Part shown: positions 1-8,041 of the stretch, piece after piece
How positions within the stretch are numbered: the stretch's first letter is position 1
How the letters are laid out: each line of letters opens with the position of its first letter
DNA from: Acidimicrobiia bacterium
GTDB lineage: Bacteria > Actinomycetota > Acidimicrobiia > Acidimicrobiales > Aldehydirespiratoraceae
Length of the DNA: 46,045 nt
NCBI GenBank assembly: GCA_024421085.1
Contig: JAHQYN010000015.1
Span: 1 to 46,045 of the forward strand
Reading direction: 5' to 3'
Notes under the pieces: generated by a model
What the model saw: the letters and a program-made list of their open reading frames with translations, nothing else
Told to the model about the DNA's origin: nothing
Database searches by the model: none
Program-made: the position numbers and the translations under genes

Positions 1-127
1 ACCCCAACCACGATCACCCTGAGCCCCACAACACCGCGCACGGCCACCCCAACCACGATCACCCTGAGCCCCACAACACCGCGCACGGCCACCCCAACCA
101 CGATCACCCTGAGCCCCACAACACCGC
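1..127 (+). repeat. 45-bp tandem repeat, about 2.8 copies, in frame
   Basis: Units at 1-45 and 46-90 are identical; a third from 91 diverges after about 37 bases. Each encodes a 15-residue unit beginning PNHDHPEPHN and rich in His and Pro. The array is cut by the window edge, so its full length is unknown. It lies N-terminal to the hydrophobic segment of the DUF6049-like gene and would face the cytoplasm if translated. Confidence 0.9.
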
Positions 128-2336
128 ACGCGATCATTCCGCGCGCGGTCGCTCCAAGCACACCGAGACCGGGCGCGCAACCACCGTCTCGGCACTCGCC
201 TTCACGATCGTGCTGCTCGCCGCGGCCGCGCCAGTCAGTCAGGCAGCGGCCCAAGCCGAAGGGCGGATCGACCTTGTCTCCCAAACCGCCTTTGTGGGCG
301 ACACCCCCGCAACCATCGACCTGAGGCTCAGCGCACCAGCCGACTCCATAATCCGGGTACAGACCTTCGCAGCCCTCACCAGCCGCGAAGACGTCCGCTC
401 CAGCTACCAGGGGCTAGGCGACCAGAAACCCTTCAGCGACTTCAGTTGCGACACCGACGAACCCCTCGAGACCGCCCCCTGCCAACTCAACAGCAGCGGC
501 GAGATCCTCTCAATCGAGATACCCGACGAGGAAATCGGGGAGATCCTGCGAATCAACCAAGGCGCCCTGCCCGTCGTCATCACCCTCCAAGACGCCAACG
601 GCGACGCAATCGACACGCTCGTCACCCACCTGCTCGTGCTCGACGACCAACCAGACCACACCCTTCACATCGCATTCCTCGCCGACCTCAGCGCACCACT
701 CGCCCTCCAGCCCGACCAGACCATCGCGCTCGACACCGAAGACCTATTCGAACGCGCGCGACGAATCGCCCGACTCCGGCGGGTGCCGATCACCGTGGCG
801 CTGCAGCCAGAGACGCTGCAATCCCTCGCCGTCAGCGAACCCGGCCGACTCGACGAGTTCATCGCACTGCTCGCCGACCGGCCCGTCCTCAACGCCCCCT
901 GGGTCGACCTCGACGAGGATGCCTGGCGGCTCGCCGGCGACATCGAACTCATCGGTGACCAGTACAGCCACGGAGCGGCGGTCATCACTGAGATACTCGG
1001 GCGCCAGCCCTCGACGATCTCCAAGCTCGACCGCAACACCGCGCCCCAGACACTGGCTCTGCTGGCCGGCAACGGCACCGAGAGCGCCATCATCGACGCT
1101 CCGCCCGGGACTGGCGGACTCGCCCCCGTCCACCTCGACGCCAGCGGCGGCGAGACCATGAAAGCCATCGCCATAGACACCTCGCTGCGACAAGCGCTCA
1201 GCCACCCCGACCCCGAACTCGCCGGGCAGCGCGCCCTGACCGAACTCGCCATCGAGGCGGCCAACGCGAGCACCGACAGCGCCATCCTGATCGACTTCGA
1301 CCGGCTCGACGCGGCCGCGCTCGACGTGCTCCTCGACGGCATCGACGCACGAAGCAGCCTGCAGACGTCGGACATCGCTAGAGCCCTGCAAGTGCCTGTC
1401 GCCCACAACGCCGACGGCACCCCGCTGCTGGCCACGTTCGGGTCGGCGCCGACACCTGACCTGTCACAGCGGTCGGCCGACATCGGCACCACCCGCGGAA
1501 CCGTCGCCGCCTACGCCTCGATGATCGCCCCCGAACGAACGCCGATAACCCCGCTCGAAACGCTCATGCGAGCCGCGGCAGCGAGCGGACTGAGCAGCCA
1601 GCAGAGCGCCGCCTACACCCGCAGCGTGTTCGAGGAAGTGCTCACCGGAACAGCCGACATCACCATCGAACCGGCCGAACGCATCACCTTGACCGACCGC
1701 CAGGCAGACCTGCGGATCACCATCCGCAACGGACAGCCGCTGCCGATCACCGTCGAGTTGCTGCTCAGCGCCGAGAAACTGCGATTCGTGGACGGCGAGC
1801 GATTCACTCAGACGCTCGACCCCGGCGACAACGAGATCCTCGTGCGGGTGGAAACGCTCGCCTCCGGTGATGCCAGAGTCACCGTCAACATCACTTCGCC
1901 AACAGGACAGATCGAGCTCACCGAAGGAGTCGTCGACATCCGCTCCACAGCCATCTCCGGTCTGGGCCTGGTGATCTCGATAATCGCACTGGTCGTGCTC
2001 GGCGGATGGTGGGCCCGAACGATTCTACGGATCCGTCGCAATCGAGTTGCCGCTGCCGCCTCCGCCGCGACCGCCGCAGGCACCGTCGCTGCTACCGTCA
2101 GACACAACGCACCGGCCGACGCAGCCGATTCCGACTCACCTGAAGTCCTTTTGGATTCACCTCACTTCGAACAACCAGACCAACCAGAACCACCGAATCG
2201 CGAGCAGCGAGACCCAGATTCAGACCAGCCAAGCCCCGAACAACCCGAACGCGACCCAGACACCCACCCACACCCAGACACCCACCCGCACAGCGGACAA
2301 CCCGACCAACCACAACAAGACCAGGAGGAACTGTGA
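3..2336 (+). CDS. DUF6049-like exported membrane-anchored protein (5' end outside window)
   Basis: The frame is open from base 3 to the stop at 2336 (777 codons visible); the true start lies upstream. The first ~60 codons are His/Pro-rich repeats and a basic stretch. A hydrophobic segment (about bases 183-250, rich in Ala/Leu/Val) then looks like a signal peptide or signal anchor. A long extracellular region follows, then a C-terminal membrane helix (about bases 1960-2030) with basic residues after it, and a low-complexity tail rich in Pro, Asp, Gln and His. The layout and position near sigM resemble actinobacterial DUF6049 proteins (Rv3909-like), which sit beside murJ. No murJ is seen between this gene and the sigma factor here. 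A GTG at 210 would start inside the hydrophobic segment, so it is a poor start. Function unknown; a cell-envelope role is inferred from neighbours. Confidence 0.6.
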   Translation, partial: PNHDHPEPHNTAHGHPNHDHPEPHNTAHGHPNHDHPEPHNTARDHSARGRSKHTETGRATTVSALAFTIVLLAAAAPVSQAAAQAEGRIDLVSQTAFVGDTPATIDLRLSAPADSIIRVQTFAALTSREDVRSSYQGLGDQKPFSDFSCDTDEPLETAPCQLNSSGEILSIEIPDEEIGEILRINQGALPVVITLQDANGDAIDTLVTHLLVLDDQPDHTLHIAFLADLSAPLALQPDQTIALDTEDLFERARRIARLRRVPITVALQPETLQSLAVSEPGRLDEFIALLADRPVLNAPWVDLDEDAWRLAGDIELIGDQYSHGAAVITEILGRQPSTISKLDRNTAPQTLALLAGNGTESAIIDAPPGTGGLAPVHLDASGGETMKAIAIDTSLRQALSHPDPELAGQRALTELAIEAANASTDSAILIDFDRLDAAALDVLLDGIDARSSLQTSDIARALQVPVAHNADGTPLLATFGSAPTPDLSQRSADIGTTRGTVAAYASMIAPERTPITPLETLMRAAAASGLSSQQSAAYTRSVFEEVLTGTADITIEPAERITLTDRQADLRITIRNGQPLPITVELLLSAEKLRFVDGERFTQTLDPGDNEILVRVETLASGDARVTVNITSPTGQIELTEGVVDIRSTAISGLGLVISIIALVVLGGWWARTILRIRRNRVAAAASAATAAGTVAATVRHNAPADAADSDSPEVLLDSPHFEQPDQPEPPNREQRDPDSDQPSPEQPERDPDTHPHPDTHPHSGQPDQPQQDQEEL

Positions 2337-3160
2337 CCGTTCGTATCGTCACCGACAGCGCTTGCGACCTTCGCGGCGACGAAGTCGACCAGCTCGGCAT
2401 CGAAGTCGTACCGCTCTCAATCCGCTTCGGCGAAACCGAGTACATCGACCGCGAAGAGCTCAACGTCGAGCAGTTCTACCGCGAGCTGGCCGCAGCCGAC
2501 ACGCTCCCCGAAACAGCGGCGCCCGCGCCCGGGCGATTCGACCAGGCCTTCCGGCGGCAACTCGACGCCGGCGCCTCAGGCATCGTCTGCATCAACCTCT
2601 CCGCCGCGCTGTCGGCAACAATGCAGTCCGCCAAGACCGCCGCAGCGGGCATCGACGGCGACATCCGAGTCGTCGACAGCCGCTCGATCACCGTCGGACT
2701 CGGATCGATCGTGATCGCCGCGGCCAAAATGGCCGCAAACGGAGCGACGACGGACCAGATCGAAACAGCCGTAGCCGACCTCAGCGACCGCACCCACGTC
2801 TTCGGGGCGCTCGACACACTCGAGTACCTCAAGAAGGGCGGCCGCATCGGCGGAGCACAAGCGCTGGTCGGATCGATGCTCGCGATCAAGCCGATACTCG
2901 ACCTGTCGAGCGGCGAGGTCGAAGAAGCCAGCAAACAACGCACCCGCAAGAAGGCCCTCGCCTGGCTCCGCGACAAACTCGGCGAATACGACGAGCCCGA
3001 GAACCTGGCGATCATGCACGCGCAAGCACCCGACCTCGACGACTTCCTGCGGATGATCGACGGGGTCGTCGACATCAGAGAGGCACGAGTCGAAGTCATC
3101 GGCCCGGTCGTCGGAACCCACGGCGGACCCGGAGTCATCGGCTTCGCCCTGCAAAGCTGA
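2333..3160 (+). CDS. DegV family fatty-acid-binding protein
   Basis: A 275-residue protein of normal DegV length. The N-terminus (VRIVTDSACDL) carries the family's Thr-Asp-Ser motif, followed by a proline-rich turn (TAAPAPGRF) and the INLSAALSAT lipid-site segment. The GGRIGG stretch near residue 180 is also typical. DegV proteins bind a single fatty acid; in Firmicutes they (as FakB) present it to a fatty-acid kinase. No kinase gene is visible here. The GTG start overlaps the upstream stop by 4 bases (GTGA) and has a strong AGGAGG ribosome site at 2323-2328, so the two genes are co-transcribed. The biological link to the upstream envelope protein is unknown. Confidence 0.93.
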   Translation: MTVRIVTDSACDLRGDEVDQLGIEVVPLSIRFGETEYIDREELNVEQFYRELAAADTLPETAAPAPGRFDQAFRRQLDAGASGIVCINLSAALSATMQSAKTAAAGIDGDIRVVDSRSITVGLGSIVIAAAKMAANGATTDQIETAVADLSDRTHVFGALDTLEYLKKGGRIGGAQALVGSMLAIKPILDLSSGEVEEASKQRTRKKALAWLRDKLGEYDEPENLAIMHAQAPDLDDFLRMIDGVVDIREARVEVIGPVVGTHGGPGVIGFALQS

Positions 3161-3241
3161 CACACCGACTCGTACTTGCCGTCAATGCCGAACGAACAGG
3201 GGCCTCAGGCGGGACTTGTTATGGAACGTGCTGTTGTGGCT

Positions 3242-3285
3242 TCACATGTGATATCTTGACAAGTGACTACAACCGGTCCTAATCG
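3242..3285 (+). promoter_or_regulatory. Candidate promoter with palindromic operator
   Basis: A perfect 10-bp palindrome TCACATGTGA (3242-3251) lies just before a TTGACA hexamer (3256-3261). A TAATCG at 3280-3285 is at 18-bp spacing but is a weak -10. It precedes the small coiled-coil gene at 3330. Pattern evidence only. Confidence 0.3.
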
Positions 3286-3329
3286 TGCCGCCTTGGCGGA
3301 GGGCGTGTTAGGGTCACGAAAGGACAACA

Positions 3330-3611
3330 ATGGAGCCATCCGTGGTAGAAACGATCAGCATCTTCGGAGGAGCCGCCCTCTTGATGTTCGGCTACTTCAT
3401 CAGGAGTGTGGGCACGAAGATCGACAAACTCGACGAGAAGATCGACACGAAGATTGCCCAACTCGACGAGAAGGTCAACGCCTTGACAGCGACCGTCGCG
3501 GCGATAGCGGCGACCCAAGCCGAACACGGCAAGAAACTTGAGCACATGATGGGGCACGGGGAGCGCATCAGCGCACTCGAAGGTGCCAACTTCGGTGTCA
3601 CCTCCACCTAA
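3330..3611 (+). CDS. Small membrane-anchored coiled-coil protein
   Basis: A 93-residue protein not recognised as a named family. One membrane helix spans about residues 8-27 (ISIFGGAALLMFGYF). A heptad-like segment with near-repeats KIDKLDEK and KIAQLDEK follows, then more coiled coil to about residue 80. The ATG has a GAAAGGA ribosome site about 6 bases upstream. It resembles small DUF1640-like or tail-anchored coiled-coil proteins, but that is only a shape comparison. It lies between degV and the sigma-factor gene, with its own upstream region. Function unknown. Confidence 0.7.
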   Translation: MEPSVVETISIFGGAALLMFGYFIRSVGTKIDKLDEKIDTKIAQLDEKVNALTATVAAIAATQAEHGKKLEHMMGHGERISALEGANFGVTST

Positions 3612-3689
3612 CCCGGACATTTTAGTAGCCGAGGCAAGCCCCCAAAGCCACAAACCGCACCCGACACTCGCCGACGCACAGGCTCGTAC

Positions 3690-3695
3690 TAGGGT
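3690..3695 (+). promoter_or_regulatory. Candidate -10 hexamer TAGGGT for the ECF sigma gene
   Basis: TAGGGT fits the actinobacterial TANNNT -10 pattern and lies 15 nt before the ATG at 3711. No convincing -35 and no Shine-Dalgarno sequence is visible between it and the start. Confidence 0.35.
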
Positions 3696-3710
3696 CGCAG
3701 TATCGCTCCC

Positions 3711-4295
3711 ATGGACGAGACGACCCTGATCGACGCTGCGCAGAGAGGAGACCGGCAGGCTCTCGACCAACTGCTGCGCTCACACCAGAGCCGGATCCAC
3801 GCAATCTGCCGCCGCATCGCAGGCAACGACGCCGACGCCCTCGACGCCACCCAGGAAGCACTCATCGCCATCGTCAAGGGGCTCCCGCGCTTCGACGGAC
3901 GCTCCAAATTCTCAACCTGGGCCTACCGGATCGCCACCAACGCCTGCATCGACGAACTGCGCCGCCGCCGGCGCCAACCCGCACCGGGCCTGCCCGAACA
4001 CGAACACGCCGACACCAACCCGATGGCCTCGAGCGCACCCCGAGACCCCGCCGACACCGTCAGCGCACGCATCGACATCGACCGCGGGCTCAAGCAACTC
4101 CCCGAAGAGTTCCGAACCGCGGTGGTGCTGCGTGACGTGGCCGGCCTCAACTACAACGAGATCGCCGAGGTCCTCAATATCGCGCCCGGCACGGTCCGCT
4201 CCCGAATAGCCCGCGGGCGACGCCGGCTCGTGAACGCCATGAACCCCGGTGATTCGAGGAACCAACCCCCGCTTGACAATCGTCAGAACGACTGA
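3711..4295 (+). CDS. sigM: ECF sigma factor (SigM-like)
   Basis: A 194-residue RNA polymerase sigma factor with sigma-2 and sigma-4 regions only. Region 2 is visible as DALDATQEALIAIVKGLPRF and the FSTWAYRIATNACIDELRRR segment; region 4 as LKQLPEEFRTAVVLRDVAGL with the helix-turn-helix EIAEVLNIAPGTVRSRIARG. A Pro/His/Asp-rich linker of about 35 residues joins them. In Mycobacterium, SigM with its anti-sigma lies directly before trxB, trxA, cwlM, parB and parA; the same order holds here except for an accessory insert. The anti-sigma gene follows after 4 bases. By analogy it is expected to control an envelope or stress regulon; the regulon is not visible in the window. Confidence 0.9.
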   Translation: MDETTLIDAAQRGDRQALDQLLRSHQSRIHAICRRIAGNDADALDATQEALIAIVKGLPRFDGRSKFSTWAYRIATNACIDELRRRRRQPAPGLPEHEHADTNPMASSAPRDPADTVSARIDIDRGLKQLPEEFRTAVVLRDVAGLNYNEIAEVLNIAPGTVRSRIARGRRRLVNAMNPGDSRNQPPLDNRQND

Positions 4296-4299
4296 GCCG

Positions 4300-5385
4300 A
4301 TGACTGACCCGACCCATCCCAACGACGAAATCGTTTCGTCCTACATCGACGGTGAAGCGACCCTCGACGAGGTTGCCCGCGTCCAGGCCTCCCCGGAACT
4401 GCTCGCTGAGGTCCGAGACTTCGAGGCCGTCGCCGAGTTGGTGTCCACGCCCGTCGCGCCGCTCGCGCAAAGCGACGTGGAAGAACTGATCGGCAGGGCC
4501 CTGGACCAGAGTGACAACAGCAGCCAAGTCATCGACCTGGCGGCGGTCCGAGCCATCCGCACTTTCAATCCCCAGCGACTGGCGACCATCGCTGCGACCC
4601 TGATAATCCTCGCCGGCGCGGTGGGCGCGGTGATCATGTTCAACTCCGCTGGCGACGACAACATGACCGCAAGCACCGCCGAGATGGCCGACGAATACTT
4701 CGCAGCCGACAGCGACGACATGGCCGACGACAGCGACGCGCCCGCCGACAGTGACACGGCCGCCGACGACGGAGACATGGCCGCCAGTGGAGACATGTCC
4801 GACGACAGCGACGCGCCCGCCGACAGTGGCATGGCCGACGACGGAGACATGGCCGAAGCGATGCCCGAAGAGTCCTTCGAGGTCGACAGCGACGCCATGG
4901 CCGCGGCTGAGGAGACGGATGCCGCCGACGACTTCGAGCTGGGCGGCACAGACGACCAAGCCGAGGCGACCACCACGGTCGCAGCTGTGACCACACACAG
5001 GGGCTACCGACTGATCCAGTTGGAAATCGCTGAGAGCTACGAAACCCTCGACGAGCTGATTGAACAGGCAACAGAACGATGGCGTGACCTGGTCGCCACA
5101 GACTTCGCCGGATCGACCGTCCCCGAAGACACCGAAGGCGATGAGCCGACCCAACAAGCTCTGGTCGCCACCCCATGCGGGGAAAGCCTCTTCGACTTCA
5201 TGCACGCCATGCCCGAAATCGACGGCGCAGACACCCTCAGAGTCAGCGAAACCGCAATCGACGGCATCCCGGTCACCGTCGCCGTTCTCCCACTCACCGG
5301 CGACCACCCAGCAGACACCGCCGCACTGCTGACCGCCTCCGAACCCACCTGCACCGTCGAACAACTCACCACCCTCAGCCCCTGA
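4300..5385 (+). CDS. Membrane anti-sigma factor (RsmA-like position)
   Basis: A 361-residue protein starting at ATG 4300, 4 bases after the sigma stop; a GTG at 4249 in the same frame would overlap sigM and is less likely. The N-terminal ~75 residues (DEIVSSYIDGEATLDEVARV) look like a cytosolic sigma-binding domain. No HxxxCxxC zinc motif is seen. One membrane helix (RLATIAATLIILAGAVGAVI) is near residues 88-110. An extracytoplasmic region of acidic near-repeats (DDSDAPADS, DDGDMA) follows, then a C-terminal domain with two Cys. The arrangement is that of an anti-sigma factor releasing its sigma on an outside signal. The last ~40 bases are duplicated downstream. Confidence 0.8.
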   Translation: MTDPTHPNDEIVSSYIDGEATLDEVARVQASPELLAEVRDFEAVAELVSTPVAPLAQSDVEELIGRALDQSDNSSQVIDLAAVRAIRTFNPQRLATIAATLIILAGAVGAVIMFNSAGDDNMTASTAEMADEYFAADSDDMADDSDAPADSDTAADDGDMAASGDMSDDSDAPADSGMADDGDMAEAMPEESFEVDSDAMAAAEETDAADDFELGGTDDQAEATTTVAAVTTHRGYRLIQLEIAESYETLDELIEQATERWRDLVATDFAGSTVPEDTEGDEPTQQALVATPCGESLFDFMHAMPEIDGADTLRVSETAIDGIPVTVAVLPLTGDHPADTAALLTASEPTCTVEQLTTLSP

Positions 5386-5461
5386 CCTCAACCACACGAC
5401 CAACCAGCGCAACCCACACCACCTGCACCGTCGAACAACTCACCACCCTCAGCTCCTGACC
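5347..5461 (+). repeat. Duplicated 3' end of the anti-sigma gene (41 bp x 2)
   Basis: Bases 5347-5387 and 5421-5461 are identical except for one position. Each encodes the last residues of the anti-sigma protein and its stop (TGA at 5383-5385 and 5457-5459). The copies start 74 bp apart, so they are not in the same frame and the second is not translated as part of the gene. It marks a past recombination at the left edge of the accessory insert. Confidence 0.85.
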
Positions 5462-5542
5462 CATGTGTATTCCAGACTCACCCCGGCCGGACGCAGCGGC
5501 ACGGGCAAGGGAGACCACTCCCAAAAGTTAGACTTCAACACG

Positions 5543-5935
5543 ATGGACAAGACGATCACCGAGAACCGTTTGGCCTGCTACGTCCCCGGCCTGCGCGAAT
5601 ACGACGACGCGTTCCGGCTGCGGGTGATCCTGCACGACTTCGGAATGGTGTGGCAGCACGCCGAGCGAGCCGAACGAATCGTCCTGGTCAGCGAAGAACC
5701 AGAACTGTTCGACGAGCGCTGGGACGGTTTCTTGGCGGCCTACGTCGAACATCTCTGCTACCACGCCCAACTGCCCGCGCCGGCATGGACACAACAGGCG
5801 AACCGCTATCTCGAACGCATGTGGTGGCCTGCCCGCTACTTCGAGTTCGAGCGCGGCTCAGTGATGATGAGCACTCCGGCGGCGTTCGAGGTACACGGCA
5901 TGTGGATAGCCGAACGTGAACTGGAAGTTGTGTGA
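5543..5935 (+). CDS. Partner protein of the DUF6036-type nucleotidyltransferase
   Basis: A 130-residue protein if started at ATG 5543; the frame is open back to 5465 but those residues look non-coding. The C-terminal half (PAPAWT ... YLERMWWPARYFE ... STPAAFEVHGMWIAERELE) resembles, from memory, the C-terminal part of actinobacterial XRE-type regulators encoded just before DUF6036 nucleotidyltransferases. Their N-terminal helix-turn-helix is missing here. It overlaps the next gene by 4 bases (GTGA), so the two are translated together. A role as antitoxin or accessory subunit is inferred from that pairing only. Confidence 0.65.
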   Translation: MDKTITENRLACYVPGLREYDDAFRLRVILHDFGMVWQHAERAERIVLVSEEPELFDERWDGFLAAYVEHLCYHAQLPAPAWTQQANRYLERMWWPARYFEFERGSVMMSTPAAFEVHGMWIAERELEVV

Positions 5936-6513
5936 CTCCCGCTTTCTCGGCATCTGAACTTCAGGAAGCACTGAGCGAGCTCGCGGTCAACCTCCAACGA
6001 CGCGGCAAACGGGCGCGAATCTATGTCGCCGGCGGCGCTGCGATGATTCTGGCAAACAAGTCAGACAGGATCACCCGGGACATAGACGCCTGGATCGAAG
6101 AAGGATACTGCGCGGTCATGGACGCGGCGCAACAGATCGCCAGACAGCGCGGCTGGCCCAGCACCTGGATCAACAAGCATGCGACCACCTTCATGCCACC
6201 ACCAGAGAAGCGCCGCGGAACCGTGGTGTACGACCATCCCTACCTCAAAGTGATCGCGCCAAGCAACGGTCACCTGCTGGCGATGAAAGCGAGAGCAGCA
6301 CGCTCGGTCGACGAGTCAGACATCGAACAGCTGCTGCGTGAGTGCGGCTACAGCACAGTCGAGCAAGTCGAGTCACTGGTGCAGAACGTGTTCTCCGACG
6401 AAGGCCTGGGCGAGCGGCAGAAACAATGGCTTGGCGCCGTGATCGACCGGCTGACGAACCAGGGGTGCTTCGAACCTGCCGAGGAAGATCAAATTACACC
6501 GACGAAATACTAA
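5932..6513 (+). CDS. AbiEii/DUF6036-type nucleotidyltransferase (putative toxin)
   Basis: A 193-residue protein of the MNT/AbiEii nucleotidyltransferase superfamily. The catalytic core shows YVAGGAAMIL (the GG motif) followed by RITRDIDAWIE with the two metal-binding Asp of the DxD motif at about residues 46-48. A later KARAARSVDESDIEQLL segment matches the conserved K...R...D..D helix of these proteins. AbiE-type enzymes act as toxins that modify tRNA or other targets. The GTG start overlaps the partner gene. The stop lies inside one arm of an AT-rich inverted repeat ahead of the Fic gene. Confidence 0.8.
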   Translation: MTPAFSASELQEALSELAVNLQRRGKRARIYVAGGAAMILANKSDRITRDIDAWIEEGYCAVMDAAQQIARQRGWPSTWINKHATTFMPPPEKRRGTVVYDHPYLKVIAPSNGHLLAMKARAARSVDESDIEQLLRECGYSTVEQVESLVQNVFSDEGLGERQKQWLGAVIDRLTNQGCFEPAEEDQITPTKY

Positions 6514-6544
6514 TTGAGTTATGATTTGTGTCAAAATTAGTATT
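6506..6544. promoter_or_regulatory. AT-rich inverted repeat before fic (operator or terminator)
   Basis: AATACTAATT (6506-6515) and AATTAGTATT (6535-6544) are perfect 10-base inverted arms with a 19-base spacer. The left arm covers the stop codon of the nucleotidyltransferase. The right arm covers the expected -35 position for the TAGGGT at 6564-6569. This placement suits an autoregulatory operator; an AT-only stem makes a poor terminator. It is conspicuously AT-rich for this genome. Confidence 0.6.
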
Positions 6545-6563
6545 CAGCGCCCAAGAATCGAGC

Positions 6564-6569
6564 TAGGGT
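6564..6569 (+). promoter_or_regulatory. -10 hexamer TAGGGT, leaderless start for fic
   Basis: TAGGGT ends 7 nt before the ATG at 6577, which places the expected transcription start on or next to the start codon. No ribosome site fits in the gap. Confidence 0.5.
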
Positions 6570-6576
6570 TCCAGTC

Positions 6577-7947
6577 ATGGCAAAGGTTCTCGCGCCACCA
6601 GACTGGGATGAACTGTTCAACGAAGTAGTCAAACGCGGCCCGGCGCGTCTCGGCCGCATCTTCTCAACAGCAAACCCGGTCGATCCCAAGGGCCGCTACC
6701 TGCACTGGGATGAAATGTGGCGTAGAGAACCGCCCGATGGTCTCACCCTCAAGGAGTGGTGGTTCGGAACCGTCAACAGCCGAAACGCTCTTGCCCGCAA
6801 TCTGCCCCTCAAAGGTGTGAACGGCGACCCGTTCCGGTTCTCCAACGTTGACCCGGTCCAAGCCATGGTCCACCGCATCGACCAACAGGCAAGTGGTCGG
6901 ATCGACACTGAAGACGCTCTCACCGCTATTCAATCGCGGGACCGCTACCTAGTGTCGTCGTTGCTCGCTGAGGAAGCGATCACCTCCAGCATGTTGGAAG
7001 GTGCGGCCACCACCAGGAGGGTGGCCCGCGAAATGCTTCAGACGGAACGGCAGCCAAGGAACCACTCCGAACGGATGATCCTCAACAACTACAGAGCGGT
7101 GTCGGCGGCCGGGCAGTTGGCCGACCAAGAAACTCCGCTGACACCAGACGACGTGTTGGAACTCCACCGAATCGTCACATCCGGAACACTGGTCGACGAA
7201 GCAGACGCCGGCCGCCTTCAAGAACCGGGCGAAGACCGGGTCATCGTCGCCGGCGATGACAACAAGGTGCTGCACATACCACCGGCAGCAGAGGAACTCC
7301 CCGAGCGGCTTGAACAACTTTGCGCATTTGCCAACGGCGAAAGTGACGAAGGTTTCCTTCACCCCGTCGTCCGAGCCATCCTCATTCATTTCTGGGTGGG
7401 TCACGACCACCCGTTCGTAGACGGCAATGGACGGACCGCGCGGGCCCTGTTCTACTGGTTGATGCTTCGGTCGGGGTACTGGCTGGCCTCGTACTTCTCA
7501 ATCTCGACGATTCTGCGGGAGGCACCCGCGCAGTACATCCGGTCATACCTCCACTCCGAGACAGACGGCAACGACGCCACCTACTTCGTGATCCACCAAT
7601 TGCGGGTTATCGACAAAGCGATCACGAGCCTGAACAAATACGTCGCCAAGAAGATCTCCGAGGTTGCCGAGGTCGAACGGGTCGCTCGCACGGTGCCCAG
7701 CCTGAACCGTCGCCAAGTCGCCGTAGTCAAAGAAGCCCACCGCGACCCCTACCGAATCTTCACGATCCGCGAGCACCAGTACCAAGAGCAGGTGACCTAC
7801 CAGACGGCCCGAACCGACTTGTTGGGGTTGGAACAACTCGGGTTGCTTACTCGAATTCGGATGAGCAGGACGTACGAATTCCGAAGCAGCGGCGACATCC
7901 CGGCAGCGTTGCGGGCGTTGGCAGGTCAGGCGGTGTCGGTGAACTGA
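6577..7947 (+). CDS. Fic family AMP-transferase with built-in inhibitory helix
   Basis: A 456-residue Fic protein. The active-site loop reads HPFVDGNGRTAR (about residues 274-285), an exact match to HxFx(D/E)GNGRxxR with the catalytic His. The N-terminal part contains TSSMLEGA (about residues 136-143), fitting the inhibitory (S/T)xxxE(G/N) motif, so this is a class II, self-inhibited Fic. A C-terminal winged-helix-like region follows (RQVAVVKEAHRDPYRIFTI ... TYQTARTDLLGLEQLGLL). Fic enzymes usually transfer AMP from ATP to a hydroxyl of a target protein. It follows an AbiEii-type pair and is probably transcribed from its own leaderless promoter. The target is unknown. Confidence 0.93.
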   Translation: MAKVLAPPDWDELFNEVVKRGPARLGRIFSTANPVDPKGRYLHWDEMWRREPPDGLTLKEWWFGTVNSRNALARNLPLKGVNGDPFRFSNVDPVQAMVHRIDQQASGRIDTEDALTAIQSRDRYLVSSLLAEEAITSSMLEGAATTRRVAREMLQTERQPRNHSERMILNNYRAVSAAGQLADQETPLTPDDVLELHRIVTSGTLVDEADAGRLQEPGEDRVIVAGDDNKVLHIPPAAEELPERLEQLCAFANGESDEGFLHPVVRAILIHFWVGHDHPFVDGNGRTARALFYWLMLRSGYWLASYFSISTILREAPAQYIRSYLHSETDGNDATYFVIHQLRVIDKAITSLNKYVAKKISEVAEVERVARTVPSLNRRQVAVVKEAHRDPYRIFTIREHQYQEQVTYQTARTDLLGLEQLGLLTRIRMSRTYEFRSSGDIPAALRALAGQAVSVN

Positions 7948-7972
7948 ATGGGCAGGGTCTTCAGGCCGCTGC

Positions 7973-8009
7973 GCCGATCGCGGGATCAACCCGATCGGCC
8001 TCTTATGCT
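7973..8009 (+). promoter_or_regulatory. Dyad plus -10 upstream of the ABM-domain gene
   Basis: GCCGATCG (7973-7980) and CGATCGGC (7992-7999) form a perfect 8-bp inverted repeat with an 11-base spacer. TATGCT (8004-8009) fits TANNNT and is followed by a 32-nt leader containing GGAGGAG. The dyad covers the expected -35, so it may be an operator; a terminator for fic is also possible. Confidence 0.4.
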
Positions 8010-8041
8010 GGGCAGCCCAACTGAACCGGAGGAGACACCAC

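Noticed and set aside
2047-3282. Plus-strand 411-codon Arg-rich frame over degV
   Set aside because: It overlaps two well-supported genes in another frame and encodes Arg/Pro-rich sequence typical of shadow frames.
4174-5412. Minus-strand 412-codon Gly/Val/His-rich frame opposite the anti-sigma gene
   Set aside because: Its repeats mirror the acidic repeats of the sense gene; no start signal or family match.
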